Below, piece after piece: positions 42,993 through 51,930 of a DNA stretch of 64,000 nt; positions within the stretch are counted from its first letter, which is position 1; every line of letters starts with the position of its first letter. Origin of the DNA: an uncultured Gammaproteobacteria bacterium (GTDB lineage Bacteria > Pseudomonadota > Gammaproteobacteria > HK1); contig OY282378.1 in NCBI GenBank assembly GCA_958295835.1, forward strand, positions 186,001-250,000, in the 5' to 3' direction. Below the pieces are notes generated by a model. The model saw only the letters and a list, made by a program, of their open reading frames with translations, was not told the DNA's origin and searched no databases. The position numbers were made by a program, and so were the translations under genes.

Positions 42993-44204
42993 GTGATGCT
43001 CGCCATCGCCTCGCTCGTCATGTTCGCGAGCGGGCCGGGACAATCGCATACCTTCAGCGTCTTCCTGCTGCCGATCTCGGAGGACCTCGGCATCTCGCGG
43101 ACGTCGGTGTCGAGCGCCTACGCGTTCGCGACGCTCGTCGCCGCGTTCGGATTGCCCCACGTCGGCCGAATGATCGACCGCCACGGGGTGCGCAAGGTGC
43201 TCACCGCGGTGGGGGCCGCGTTCGGGACGGCGGCGGTTGCGTTCGGCGTGGTGAGCGGATTCGTGGTGCTGACGCTGGGGTTCGCCGCGCTGCGGTTCTT
43301 CGGACAGGGCTCGCTGATGCTCTGCGCGGGCAACCTTGCATCACAGTGGTTCGACCGCAAGCGCGGCCTCGCTCTGAGCCTGACGATGCTGGGGTTCTCG
43401 GTGAGCGTCGCGGTGCACCCGCCGCTCGCGCAGTGGCTGGCCGAATCTCTCGGCTGGCGGATGGCCTGGGTGGTCATGGGGGTGGTGACCTGGCTGATGC
43501 TGCTGCCGCCGGTGCTGCTGCTCGTCTTCGACCGGCCGGAGGCGCTGGGACTTCGCCCCGACGGAACGACCGGGGCGGCGAGCGCCATATCGCCGGACCC
43601 GGAGGCCGAGCGCGACGGCTCCGTGGCCGGGCTGAGCCTCCGCGAAGCCCGGCGCACCGGCGCATTCTGGATCATCCTCCTGTCGAACTCCTCGTTCGCG
43701 GCGCTCGTGACCGCGATGTTCTTCCACCAGGTGTCCGTGTTCGAAGCGCGGGGTCTCGGCGCGACCCTGGCCGCTTCGGTGTTCTCCATCTCCGCCGTCG
43801 CCATGGTGATCACCACGCCGCTCGTGGGGATGCTGCTGGACCGGCTTCCCACCAAGCCTCTCTACGCCGCCGCACTGCTCTCGGTGAGCGTCGCGCTCGT
43901 CGCGATGAGCCTCGTGAGCGACCTCACCGACGCTATCGTCTTCAGCGTGCTGTTCGGGGTGGCGAACGCGGCGATGCACGCGCACTTCACGTTCATGTGG
44001 CCGCGTTTCTTCGGCCGCAGGCACCTCGGATCGATCCAGGGCGTCGCGCAGATGGGCGGCGTGATCGGCGCATCCGTCGGTCCGATCCCCCTCGGATTCG
44101 GGTACGACCATCTTGGCGGCTACGGCGGCACCCTCGTCGCTCTGGCCGCGATCCCGGTGGCATGCGCGGGCGCCGTGGCGTTCATGCGCGCGCCGCGCCT
44201 CTGA
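42993..44204 (+). CDS. MFS transporter, monocarboxylate/OFA type, with an unclear start
   Basis: An inner-membrane carrier with 12 membrane segments, resembling the OFA/monocarboxylate group ('SRTSVSSAYAFATLVAAFGLPHVGRMIDRHGVRKVL' with the loop 2-3 motif, and 'ASQWFDRKRGLALSLTMLGFSV'). The first standard start in frame is GTG at 42993, but the frame is clearly coding before it: NDRFFYGWVM matches the usual first-helix opening 'RFFYGW'. The frame is open back to 42918 and contains no ATG, GTG or TTG there. ATC at 42933 has GGAAGG six bases upstream, so initiation at ATC, or a mutated start, is likely. Confidence 0.85.
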   Translation: MMLAIASLVMFASGPGQSHTFSVFLLPISEDLGISRTSVSSAYAFATLVAAFGLPHVGRMIDRHGVRKVLTAVGAAFGTAAVAFGVVSGFVVLTLGFAALRFFGQGSLMLCAGNLASQWFDRKRGLALSLTMLGFSVSVAVHPPLAQWLAESLGWRMAWVVMGVVTWLMLLPPVLLLVFDRPEALGLRPDGTTGAASAISPDPEAERDGSVAGLSLREARRTGAFWIILLSNSSFAALVTAMFFHQVSVFEARGLGATLAASVFSISAVAMVITTPLVGMLLDRLPTKPLYAAALLSVSVALVAMSLVSDLTDAIVFSVLFGVANAAMHAHFTFMWPRFFGRRHLGSIQGVAQMGGVIGASVGPIPLGFGYDHLGGYGGTLVALAAIPVACAGAVAFMRAPRL

Positions 44205-44240
44205 CAGGAACGTACATGTCCGAGCGGACCTCCGGCACGG

Positions 44241-45017
44241 TCACTTCGCCGACAGATCCTTCCGCACCACTTCGCCGGCCGGGGCGTCGGTCGGAGCGAC
44301 ACCCTTGCGCCGTTGCCGGAAATTGAAGCTGACGCTGATGCGTTCGAGGGCGGGGCCGTTCTCCTCTTCTCCTGTCGCGCTTTTGGCGCCTGCTTCCCCG
44401 GCCCCACCCGTCCCGCGACCGGCGCTCGCGAGGTTCGGGTGCGTGGAGTGGACGAGCCATCCGGGAAAGGCGATGAGCCGCCCGGCCACCGGTTGGTAGT
44501 AGACCTCTGCCCAGGTATGCGCGGAGCGGCGTCCGGGATCGAAGTACGGGGTGATCACATGCGCCTGCGGGCGCGGATCGGTAAGGCAGAGCAGGCCGCA
44601 TTCGTCCGGGGTGCGGACGTAGTAGACCCCGCTCCACAGGGCGTGCGGATGGGTGTGGTGGCGATTGAACGCGCCACGCGGATTGACGTTCGCCCACATC
44701 GAGTCGCACACCGGCTCATAGGCGTCGTCGTAGCCCTGATCCCTGAACACGCCGTGGATCAGCTCGAAGATCTCGCGGGTCAGGTCGGTGAACTCCACCC
44801 GCAGGTGCATGTCGGTCGCGCTGTGCCAGCCCCCGAGCTGCGGCACGTTCGACCGGAACGTCCCTCCCGGGTCCCGTTCCCGCCATGCGCGGATGTCCGC
44901 GACGAGGCGGGCGTTGAGATCCTGCGCCTGCGCGAGATCGGTGTAGTAGACCGGCGTCGGGAAGAAGTAGTCCCGCGCCATGCGCTTTTCGCGTGCGGGT
45001 GCGGCGGCGTCCGTCAT
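44241..45017 (-). CDS. 2-oxoglutarate/Fe(II)-dependent oxygenase family protein (TIGR02466-like)
   Basis: A 258-residue protein of the putative 2OG-Fe(II) oxygenase group found in phage-host and marine genomes. The opening 'DYFFPTPVYYTDLAQAQDLN' is typical, and the metal site is probably in 'AFNRHHTHPHALWSGVYYV' and 'AFPGWLVHSTHPN...RISVSFNF'. Between the last His and the terminal 'RISVSFNF' there is a glycine/alanine-rich insertion of about 30 residues (GRGTGGAGEAGAKSATGEEE), an in-frame low-complexity expansion. The ATG at 45017 is one choice; the ATG 36 bp inside it is another. Substrate unknown. Confidence 0.78.
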   Translation of the reverse strand: MTDAAAPAREKRMARDYFFPTPVYYTDLAQAQDLNARLVADIRAWRERDPGGTFRSNVPQLGGWHSATDMHLRVEFTDLTREIFELIHGVFRDQGYDDAYEPVCDSMWANVNPRGAFNRHHTHPHALWSGVYYVRTPDECGLLCLTDPRPQAHVITPYFDPGRRSAHTWAEVYYQPVAGRLIAFPGWLVHSTHPNLASAGRGTGGAGEAGAKSATGEEENGPALERISVSFNFRQRRKGVAPTDAPAGEVVRKDLSAK

Positions 45018-45355
45018 CGTCTCGATGGAATCCTCGTCGAGCGTCGCGCCGCGGCCGGCCGGGAATGCGGCGGGCGGCCGCGGCGCGTGCAGCGCAGCAT
45101 AGCCGATACCGGGCGGGCAGCCTGCCCTCGCCCGACGGCATCCCGTCCTGATGGCCGGACAGACGGATCGAAACGGACATTGGTCCCCCGTCCGCGAACG
45201 CGACAGCGAGGCCGCGCGGCGCCGGCGGTCCCGGCCGTCGTCCCGGAGGTCTCGCTTGTGCGATCCGGGCTTGTTTGCCATCGTCGCGGGTAACGCAACC
45301 TGTCCACGGGCCGCCGGCTTCGCACTCGACGGCGCTCCGGGAGGAAAACCGCCCC

Positions 45356-47596
45356 ATGTCACCGAAACCGCCGATCGCGCCCCGCAAACCGGTTGCCTGC
45401 CCTCCGTTGCACGGCCGCCGTCGTACCGACGACTACGCCTGGCTCAAGGACGAGAACTGGCAGCAGGTGATGCGCGATCCGTCCCTGCTCCGTTCGGACA
45501 TCCGAGCCTGCCTCGAAGCGGAAAACGCCTACAAGGAAGCGGTGCTCGCTCCCGCCCGGGCGCTTCGCGCGGCGCTCTTCGACGAGTTCCGCGGACGCAT
45601 CAGGGAGGACGATTCGAGCGTCCCCGCAAGGGACGGCGAGTGGGAGTACTACCACCGCTACCGCGAAGGAGGGCAGTACCCGGTGGTGTGCCGGCGTCCG
45701 GCGGGTGGCCCGGCCCGCGGCGCCACGGTCGGCAAGGGCGGCAATGTCGCCGGTCACGCCGCGGGCGACCCCGACACCACGGACGAGCAGATCCTGCTCG
45801 ACGGTGACGCGGAGGCCGCGGCCCTGGCCGAGGCCGAGGGCAAGCGCTACTACCGCATCGGCGACCACGGCCATGCTTGGAACCATCGGCGGTTCGCCTG
45901 GACCGTCGACGAGAACGGTTCGGAGCTCTACACCCTGCGGGTCAAGAATCCGGAAACGGGGAAGTGTCTCGATGACGTCATCGAGCGGTGCGCAGGAGGA
46001 TTCACGTGGGCCGCGGACCATCAGACCCTCTTCTACACCGTACTCGACGACAACCATCGCCCGTGCAAGATCTTCCGCCACCGGCTCGGCGACGATCCTG
46101 CGGACGACGTGCTCGTCTACGAAGAGCCGGACGCAGGATTCTTCCTCAACGTCTCGGTCACCGAGTCGCGCCGTTTCATCGTGATCGACGCACACGACCA
46201 CGTCACCAGCGAGGTGCGGCTCGTCGATGCGGCGCGGCCCGACAGTGCACCGATCCTCGTCGCCGCGCGCGAGCCGGGCATCGAGTACGACGTCTCCCAT
46301 CACGGCGACCGGCTCATCATCCTCACCAACGCCGGCGGGGCCGAAGACTTCAAGATCGTCGAGACGCCGCTCGAATGGAGCAAACCCGTTCCCCCACCGT
46401 CCGCGGCGTTGGCCGGGACGCGACCGCACCAGCGGTCGCCGGTCGAATCGCCGGACCGCGCGCACTGGACCGACCTCGTCCCCCACCGGCCCGGGGTGCT
46501 GATCGTCGCTTTCTCGGTGTTCGCGCGCTGGCTCGTGCGGCTCGAACGCGAGAACGCGCTGCCGCGGATCGTGGTGCGCGACCTCGATAACGGCGAGGAG
46601 CACGCGGTGGTCTTCGAGGAGGAGGCGTACAGCCTCGGGCTCGCCGGCGGCTACGAGTTCGACACCGACACCCTGCGCTTCACGTACTCGTCGATGACCA
46701 CTCCCGAGCACGTCTACGACTACGACATGCGTACCCGGGAACGTACCGTGCGCAAGGTGCAGGAAGTGCCGAGCGGCCACGACCCCGCCGATTACGTCAC
46801 GCGCCGCATCATGGCGCCGTCACACGATGGCGAGGCGGTGCCGGTCTCGCTGCTGCACCGGCGGGACACCCCGATCGACGGCTCCGCCCCCCTGCTCCTC
46901 TACGGCTACGGCTCGTACGGGATGTCGATGCCGGCGTCGTTCGGCACCACGCGCCTGAGTCTCGTGGACCGGGGCTTCGTCTATGCGATCGCCCACGTGC
47001 GCGGCGGCACCGAGCGCGGCTATGCCTGGTACACGAGCGGCAAGCTCGCGAAGAAGACCAACACCTTCCACGACTTCATCGCGGCGGCGCGGGCGCTCGT
47101 CGAGCACGGGTTCACCCGTCGCGGCCGCATCGCGATCCACGGCGGCAGCGCCGGCGGCCTGCTGGCCGGCGCGTGCGCCAACATGGCGCCGGAGCTGTTC
47201 CACGCGGTCGTCGCCGAGGTGCCCTTCGTGGACGTGCTCAACACCATTTGCGACGACACCCTGCCGCTCACGCCCCCGGAGTGGCCGGAATGGGGCAATC
47301 CGATCGAGAGCGAAGCGGCGTACGAGTGCATTGCCGCGTACAGCCCCTACGACAACGTCGAGGCGAAGGAGTACCCGCACATCATCGCCACCGCGGGCCT
47401 CACCGACCCCCGCGTCACCTGGTGGGAGCCCGCGAAGTGGGTGGCGAAGCTGCGCGCGACGAAGACCGATGACCGCCTGCTCCTGCTGCATACCAACATG
47501 GAGGCGGGCCACGGAGGCGCGGCGGGGAGGTTCGACCGGTTGAAGGAGACCGCGCTGGTCCAGGCGTTCGTGCTGCACGTCTTCGGGCTGGAGTAG
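45356..47596 (+). CDS. ptrB: Oligopeptidase B (S9A prolyl oligopeptidase family)
   Basis: A 746-residue cytoplasmic serine peptidase cutting short peptides after basic residues. A seven-bladed propeller fills about 10-440 and an alpha/beta-hydrolase domain the rest, with Ser598 in GGSAGG, Asp684 in 'GLTDPRV' and His719 in 'EAGHGG'. The N-terminal 'RRTDDYAWLKDENWQQVM' is standard. The ATG at 45356 follows GGGAGGAAAAC. Two in-frame inserts are not typical (about 117-150 and 365-400), both rich in Gly, Ala and Pro. A second, truncated copy of its first 60 codons is present at 58747, fused to a piece of the next gene. Confidence 0.92.
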   Translation: MSPKPPIAPRKPVACPPLHGRRRTDDYAWLKDENWQQVMRDPSLLRSDIRACLEAENAYKEAVLAPARALRAALFDEFRGRIREDDSSVPARDGEWEYYHRYREGGQYPVVCRRPAGGPARGATVGKGGNVAGHAAGDPDTTDEQILLDGDAEAAALAEAEGKRYYRIGDHGHAWNHRRFAWTVDENGSELYTLRVKNPETGKCLDDVIERCAGGFTWAADHQTLFYTVLDDNHRPCKIFRHRLGDDPADDVLVYEEPDAGFFLNVSVTESRRFIVIDAHDHVTSEVRLVDAARPDSAPILVAAREPGIEYDVSHHGDRLIILTNAGGAEDFKIVETPLEWSKPVPPPSAALAGTRPHQRSPVESPDRAHWTDLVPHRPGVLIVAFSVFARWLVRLERENALPRIVVRDLDNGEEHAVVFEEEAYSLGLAGGYEFDTDTLRFTYSSMTTPEHVYDYDMRTRERTVRKVQEVPSGHDPADYVTRRIMAPSHDGEAVPVSLLHRRDTPIDGSAPLLLYGYGSYGMSMPASFGTTRLSLVDRGFVYAIAHVRGGTERGYAWYTSGKLAKKTNTFHDFIAAARALVEHGFTRRGRIAIHGGSAGGLLAGACANMAPELFHAVVAEVPFVDVLNTICDDTLPLTPPEWPEWGNPIESEAAYECIAAYSPYDNVEAKEYPHIIATAGLTDPRVTWWEPAKWVAKLRATKTDDRLLLLHTNMEAGHGGAAGRFDRLKETALVQAFVLHVFGLE

Positions 47597-47700
47597 TGGA
47601 CGGCCGAGCCGTCCTCCATGAACGCATGGACCTGCCGGCGCGGCTGGAGAGACGGTCGGTTCCCTGAGTGACGGCCTTCCGGAGATTCGCCTGACCGCCC

Positions 47701-48774
47701 ATGCGCCGCCTCCTCGTCGTCGTCACCGTCTACTTCCTCGTCTTCGGCTACGCGCAAGTCGTGGCTGGGGTGCTCGTCTTTCCCGGCTGGCGTCCGGGGA
47801 CCCCGGAACTGCTCGTGCTGCTCGTGGGACCGAACGCCGGATGGCTCATCCATCAGGCTCGGCGCAACGCGCTGACGCGGTGGGTGCTGAGGGCCACCTG
47901 GCTGTGGATGGGGCTCGCCTTCCTGCTGTTCTCCGTCGTCGTTCCGGTCCACCTGCTGCTCCTGCTCGGGCTGCCCGGCGACGTCGCGGCGGTGCTGCTC
48001 GTCGCCGCTTACGCGCCGCTCGCGGTCTGGAGCATCGTGAACGCCCACCGGCTGGAGGTGCGGCGGGTCGCGCTGTCGTCGCCGAAGCTCGACCGCCCGG
48101 CGAGGCTCGTGCAGATCAGCGACGTGCACGTCGGATCGCGCGGCGCCGGTTTTCTTCCCCGGATCGTGCGCCGGGTCAACGCGCTGGACCCCGACGCGGT
48201 GTTCGTGACCGGCGATCTGGTCGACCTGATGAACCTGCCCGAAGACGCGCTCGACTCCATCGGCGCGCTGGCCGCTCCCGCGTTCTTCGCGATCGGCAAC
48301 CACGAGCGCTACGTCGGGAGCGATGCGATCTGCGCGCGCCTCGAAACGCTCGGGGTGGCGGTGCTGCGCAACGCGCGCGCCGAGTGGGGGACGATGCGCA
48401 TCGTCGGCATCGACGACGCCGAGACGCGGGACCAGGTCGCGCGCGTGCTCGAACGGATCGGAGCCGGAGAGCGTGACCGCGCCCCGTTCACGATCCTCCT
48501 GTACCACCGCCCGGACGGGCTGGAGGACGCGGCGCGGGCCGGCATCGATCTGATGCTCTGCGGGCATACCCACAACGGACAGATCGTGCCGTTCGACCGG
48601 ATCGTGAAGCGCTACTTCCCCCGCATCGCCGGCCGTTACGATGTCGGCGCCACGGTGCTCTACGTCTCCCCCGGCACCGGCACCTGGGGTCCGACGATGC
48701 GGCTCGGCTCGTCGAACGAGATCACCGTGTTCGAGCTTTCTCCGGCGCCGGGAGGCGCGGGACGCGAATCATGA
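47701..48774 (+). CDS. Membrane-anchored metallophosphoesterase
   Basis: A 357-residue protein with four N-terminal membrane segments (about 5-27, 36-52, 66-84, 95-113) and a calcineurin-like phosphoesterase domain facing the periplasm or cytoplasm. Metal ligands are visible: Asp141 and His143 in QISDVHVGS, Asp172 in VTGDLVD, Asn200 and His201 in IGNHER, and the late 'LCGHTHNGQ'. It resembles YaeI-type enzymes acting on UDP-linked or phosphodiester substrates. It follows ptrB by 104 bp on the same strand. Residues 162-221 have a close relative in the relic at 58747-59124. Confidence 0.9.
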   Translation: MRRLLVVVTVYFLVFGYAQVVAGVLVFPGWRPGTPELLVLLVGPNAGWLIHQARRNALTRWVLRATWLWMGLAFLLFSVVVPVHLLLLLGLPGDVAAVLLVAAYAPLAVWSIVNAHRLEVRRVALSSPKLDRPARLVQISDVHVGSRGAGFLPRIVRRVNALDPDAVFVTGDLVDLMNLPEDALDSIGALAAPAFFAIGNHERYVGSDAICARLETLGVAVLRNARAEWGTMRIVGIDDAETRDQVARVLERIGAGERDRAPFTILLYHRPDGLEDAARAGIDLMLCGHTHNGQIVPFDRIVKRYFPRIAGRYDVGATVLYVSPGTGTWGPTMRLGSSNEITVFELSPAPGGAGRES

Positions 48775-48958
48775 TTCCCCGGGTGAGCGGCACGCCGTTG
48801 GAGGACACTTTCAGGCTCAGGGATTGAGGATCGTTCACCGATCCGCCGCGCCGGATTCAGCTTAGTTCGGCCGGTTCGCCGTGGGTATCATCCTGCGGCG
48901 AGAAAGGAACGGCGGCCAAATCATATATCGTCGCTCCGTCTGATGGTTTGGACGAGTA

Positions 48959-49522
48959 ATGATGGCCTATATCGAGTTGAACAGGTTGTGCTTGCTCCAT
49001 CAGTCGATGAACGTACGCCGCATCGGCCGATGCGGATTCCCGTTCCACCGTAATCACAAGAAGTTCGACGTCTTCTTCTTTGCCGATATGAAGCCGTATG
49101 AGCTGATGTTCGGACTTGTTCGAGGCCAATGGTCCTTCTCGGTCAAGGTGCTCGAAGGCTACCGGGTCAAAACCTGGCTTGGCGATGATTACGACGGGCT
49201 CTGTAAAGCTCTCGATCTGAAGCACGATCCGAGCAACCCGTTCCGGCCGGCGGACTTCTTCAAGGATCTGAATCGCGTGGTCCCAAGTGAAATATCTCGG
49301 GACAGCGAGGTGGAACCCCAAGACGTGGCACGGTACTGCCGTGGCGTCGAGGAGGCCGACAAGATTTATCTTGTCGGCTGGCGACCGCATCCGGATCCGG
49401 AAGTGCGGGAAGCGCGATCCGTTTTCGGTGAGGATCGTGCGTGTCTGGCGCGGCGAACGTCGGCTCCGTCTGGCCGAAAACGAATAGGCCACGCCGCAAT
49501 CGTAGAGACGATCTGTTTTTGA
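48959..49522 (+). CDS. DUF6037 family protein
   Basis: A 187-residue soluble protein resembling DUF6037: 'KFDVFFFADMKPYELMFGLVRGQWSFSVKVLEGYRVKTWLGDDYDGLCKALDL' and 'PSNPFRPADFFKDLNRVVP' and 'EEADKIYLVGWRPHPD' match that family's conserved blocks. I know of no assigned function; such genes often occur in accessory regions. The base composition is less GC-rich than the genes to its left, and it marks the left edge of the island. It converges on the helicase gene. A reverse-strand frame of similar size overlaps it but lacks protein-like character. Confidence 0.7.
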   Translation: MMAYIELNRLCLLHQSMNVRRIGRCGFPFHRNHKKFDVFFFADMKPYELMFGLVRGQWSFSVKVLEGYRVKTWLGDDYDGLCKALDLKHDPSNPFRPADFFKDLNRVVPSEISRDSEVEPQDVARYCRGVEEADKIYLVGWRPHPDPEVREARSVFGEDRACLARRTSAPSGRKRIGHAAIVETICF

Positions 49523-49602
49523 GACTCCAGCCCGGTTCGCCGTCGTCTCTGTCGATCCTTGAGCGAATTTCGGCCGTATCGAACCCGGCGCTCATGGTTC
49601 AT

Positions 49603-51930
49603 TCATGTGTCGTGGTTTTCCAGGACATCCCTCGCCATCTCCGGCACTGCATCGGGCAGGATCCTGCTGGATAACGCATCCTCGACAAGCAGGTCGCGTG
49701 AAAGATACGGGTGAAATTTTTCGCGTTCGAGAGGCACGATGATCGATGCAAGCTCTTTGCCGGAGGGCGCGGGTTCTGCGGCAAATTTCTTCAGAATACC
49801 AGGCAATCCGATCTTGTTCTTATGTCCAGGTTCCACATTCAGAAATCCATCATGAACACCAACCGTGAAACCATGAGATCGAAGCACCAGCCCGAGGGTC
49901 GTGGTCCGCACCGTACCGGCCCAGGTCGCCACCAGGTGGTGACCGTCCTCCAGGTCGACAATACGGCGATTCGCCAAACCCAGACGGCGACAGGTACGCC
50001 GTCCCTCACGAAGAAGATCAGCGGCTTCCTGATCGAGATAACGGGGAATGTCCTCCCCCTCCAGTATCATCCGCATTCGACGAACGATCGTGTCGTCGAT
50101 GATGCCGATGTCTCCCCCGAAAGGTGGTGGCCGCCCGGTTGCATCTTTCTCGACCTCGATGACCTTGTCCTTGTCGTGGACGGATTTGATACGCCACCGC
50201 CGTCCTGAAAAGATGATGGTCATACCGGGTGCAAGAGGATGCATGATTGGGATGGTCCCGAGTGGTCGGCCACTGAACAGAATGCGATATTCTTCGTGGG
50301 TTTGAAAGACGGCATAGAAGCTGTAATGTTCGACGATGCGTTCACCCTCACGTCCTAAAAGTAACGTCCCATCACGAGACTGTTCTATCAGCGCAGCTTC
50401 CGGCGTTCCGATTTGCCGAAGCAATCGAGCGAACAGATTTTGATCCACCTGTTTGAAAGGGCCGTACTCACACAATATCGAGAAGAGACGCTTCGCTGTC
50501 ATCCCGTTCCTTTCTGCAATAACGGAGAGCACTTGGTGGACAAGGGTCGAAAGATGAAGGGCCGCAGGCCGGGGAGGCTCACACCAGCCTTCCAACAGGA
50601 GATCCACCATTGCAATGGATCGTACGAGGCGGAGACGGAGTGCATCGACGGGATGAGTATTCGCATCGATGTCCCATTCCGTCGTGTACATACGCAGCAC
50701 AGCAGGTTGGCCGGACCGACGCCCCGAGCGTCCCAGACGCTGGCGCAGGGAGGCGACGGAGAACGGAGCCCCGATCTGGGCCACGCACTCGACGTCGCCG
50801 ATGTCGATCCCGAGCTCCAACGTGGACGTGCAGACAGCCGTTGTCGGGAGCGTTGCTTCCTTCAACCTTCTTTCAAGGAAAGCTCGATGTTCTCGAGACA
50901 AGCTGGCGTGGTGGGGATAAAATTCGTTGGGAAGATGCTGTTGTTCTGAAATCCGACGAAGGAGGTCCGAAAACACTTCTACATCTTGGCGCGAACCGGC
51001 GAAGATCAGATTTGTCGTGCCTCGAAGCTTGTCGAACAGGTGGGTTGCGATCACTCTCTGCGTGCTGGCCAAAGGTGTCTGATCTTCCGTGGATTCCTTG
51101 CGCTTCCGAACACCGGATGCCGGCTTCGGGATACGGGATCCTCGAAGTTGCAGGCGCAACACCGGACCTTCCGCGCGGCTTTGCAGAACCGTCACTGCCT
51201 GCGGCGCCTCCGGCCGCAGGTACTGCGTGGCGAGGTCCATTTCTCCCAGCGTGGCAGACAGCCCGATTCGCCGGATGCGTCGTCTCGCCGTGAATTCCAG
51301 CCGGCTGAGCAGGGAACGCAACTGGATACCGCGTTCCGTATCGAGCAAGGCATGCAGCTCGTCAATGACGATACAATCGAGTTTACCGAAAAGACGGGGA
51401 ATCTCAAGGCCGCGAAGAACGAACATCGCTTCCAGGGACTCGGGCGTGATCAGCAGGATCCCGCGCGGATTCCTGCGGGCCTTGGACTTGATAGCCGCTG
51501 ATATGTCCCCGTGCCAGGGATGCACGGGGAGATCGACGGTCTCGCAGAGGTCCTCAAGCCGCCGGAACTGGTCGTTGATCAGTGCCCGGAGAGGACTGAT
51601 GTACAGAAGATCAAAGCCATGCCCCTTCGAGTCCGATTCGATCACCCGGGAAATCAGAGGCAGGAATGCAGCTTCCGTCTTTCCTCCGGCTGTCGCGGCG
51701 GCGATGATAATGTCGTTCTCCTCTTTAATGAGGAGAGGAATCGAACGCTCTTGAATATCTCTGAGCGATGACCAGTTTTTTCTCCAGATCCAGCGGCGAA
51801 CCGGCTCCGCAAGAAGAACGAAACTGCTCGACCGCTCCCGACGCTCAGAGCCTGAAGTCGGCGAGATCGTCATCGTCGTTCTCAGGTCGGGTGAAGGAAC
51901 CGGCGACCGCTCCGGCGTCTTCAGCGACAT
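49603..51930 (-). CDS. DEAD/DEAH-box helicase, Lhr/BrxHI-like
   Basis: A 775-residue superfamily 2 helicase: Q-type 'RDIQERSIPLL', Walker A AATAGGKTEA (Lys84), 'LYISPLRALINDQ', motif II DELH at 190-193, 'GLSATLG', 'TSTLELGIDIGD' and motif VI 'RQRLGRSGRRSGQP'. After about residue 480 come a winged helix and a beta-rich part ('FSGRRWRIKSVHDKDKVIEVE') as in Lhr-type helicases. It would move on DNA or RNA duplexes as the motor of a three-gene system. The start at 51930 has GGGGAGG nine bases upstream and overlaps the ATPase gene by 86 bp. That overlap points to joint translation. Confidence 0.88.
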   Translation of the reverse strand: MSLKTPERSPVPSPDLRTTMTISPTSGSERRERSSSFVLLAEPVRRWIWRKNWSSLRDIQERSIPLLIKEENDIIIAAATAGGKTEAAFLPLISRVIESDSKGHGFDLLYISPLRALINDQFRRLEDLCETVDLPVHPWHGDISAAIKSKARRNPRGILLITPESLEAMFVLRGLEIPRLFGKLDCIVIDELHALLDTERGIQLRSLLSRLEFTARRRIRRIGLSATLGEMDLATQYLRPEAPQAVTVLQSRAEGPVLRLQLRGSRIPKPASGVRKRKESTEDQTPLASTQRVIATHLFDKLRGTTNLIFAGSRQDVEVFSDLLRRISEQQHLPNEFYPHHASLSREHRAFLERRLKEATLPTTAVCTSTLELGIDIGDVECVAQIGAPFSVASLRQRLGRSGRRSGQPAVLRMYTTEWDIDANTHPVDALRLRLVRSIAMVDLLLEGWCEPPRPAALHLSTLVHQVLSVIAERNGMTAKRLFSILCEYGPFKQVDQNLFARLLRQIGTPEAALIEQSRDGTLLLGREGERIVEHYSFYAVFQTHEEYRILFSGRPLGTIPIMHPLAPGMTIIFSGRRWRIKSVHDKDKVIEVEKDATGRPPPFGGDIGIIDDTIVRRMRMILEGEDIPRYLDQEAADLLREGRRTCRRLGLANRRIVDLEDGHHLVATWAGTVRTTTLGLVLRSHGFTVGVHDGFLNVEPGHKNKIGLPGILKKFAAEPAPSGKELASIIVPLEREKFHPYLSRDLLVEDALSSRILPDAVPEMARDVLENHDT

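Noticed and set aside
48857..49492. Reverse-strand open frame opposite the DUF6037 gene
   Set aside because: The forward frame matches a known family in several blocks; the reverse one matches nothing I know and has no good start.
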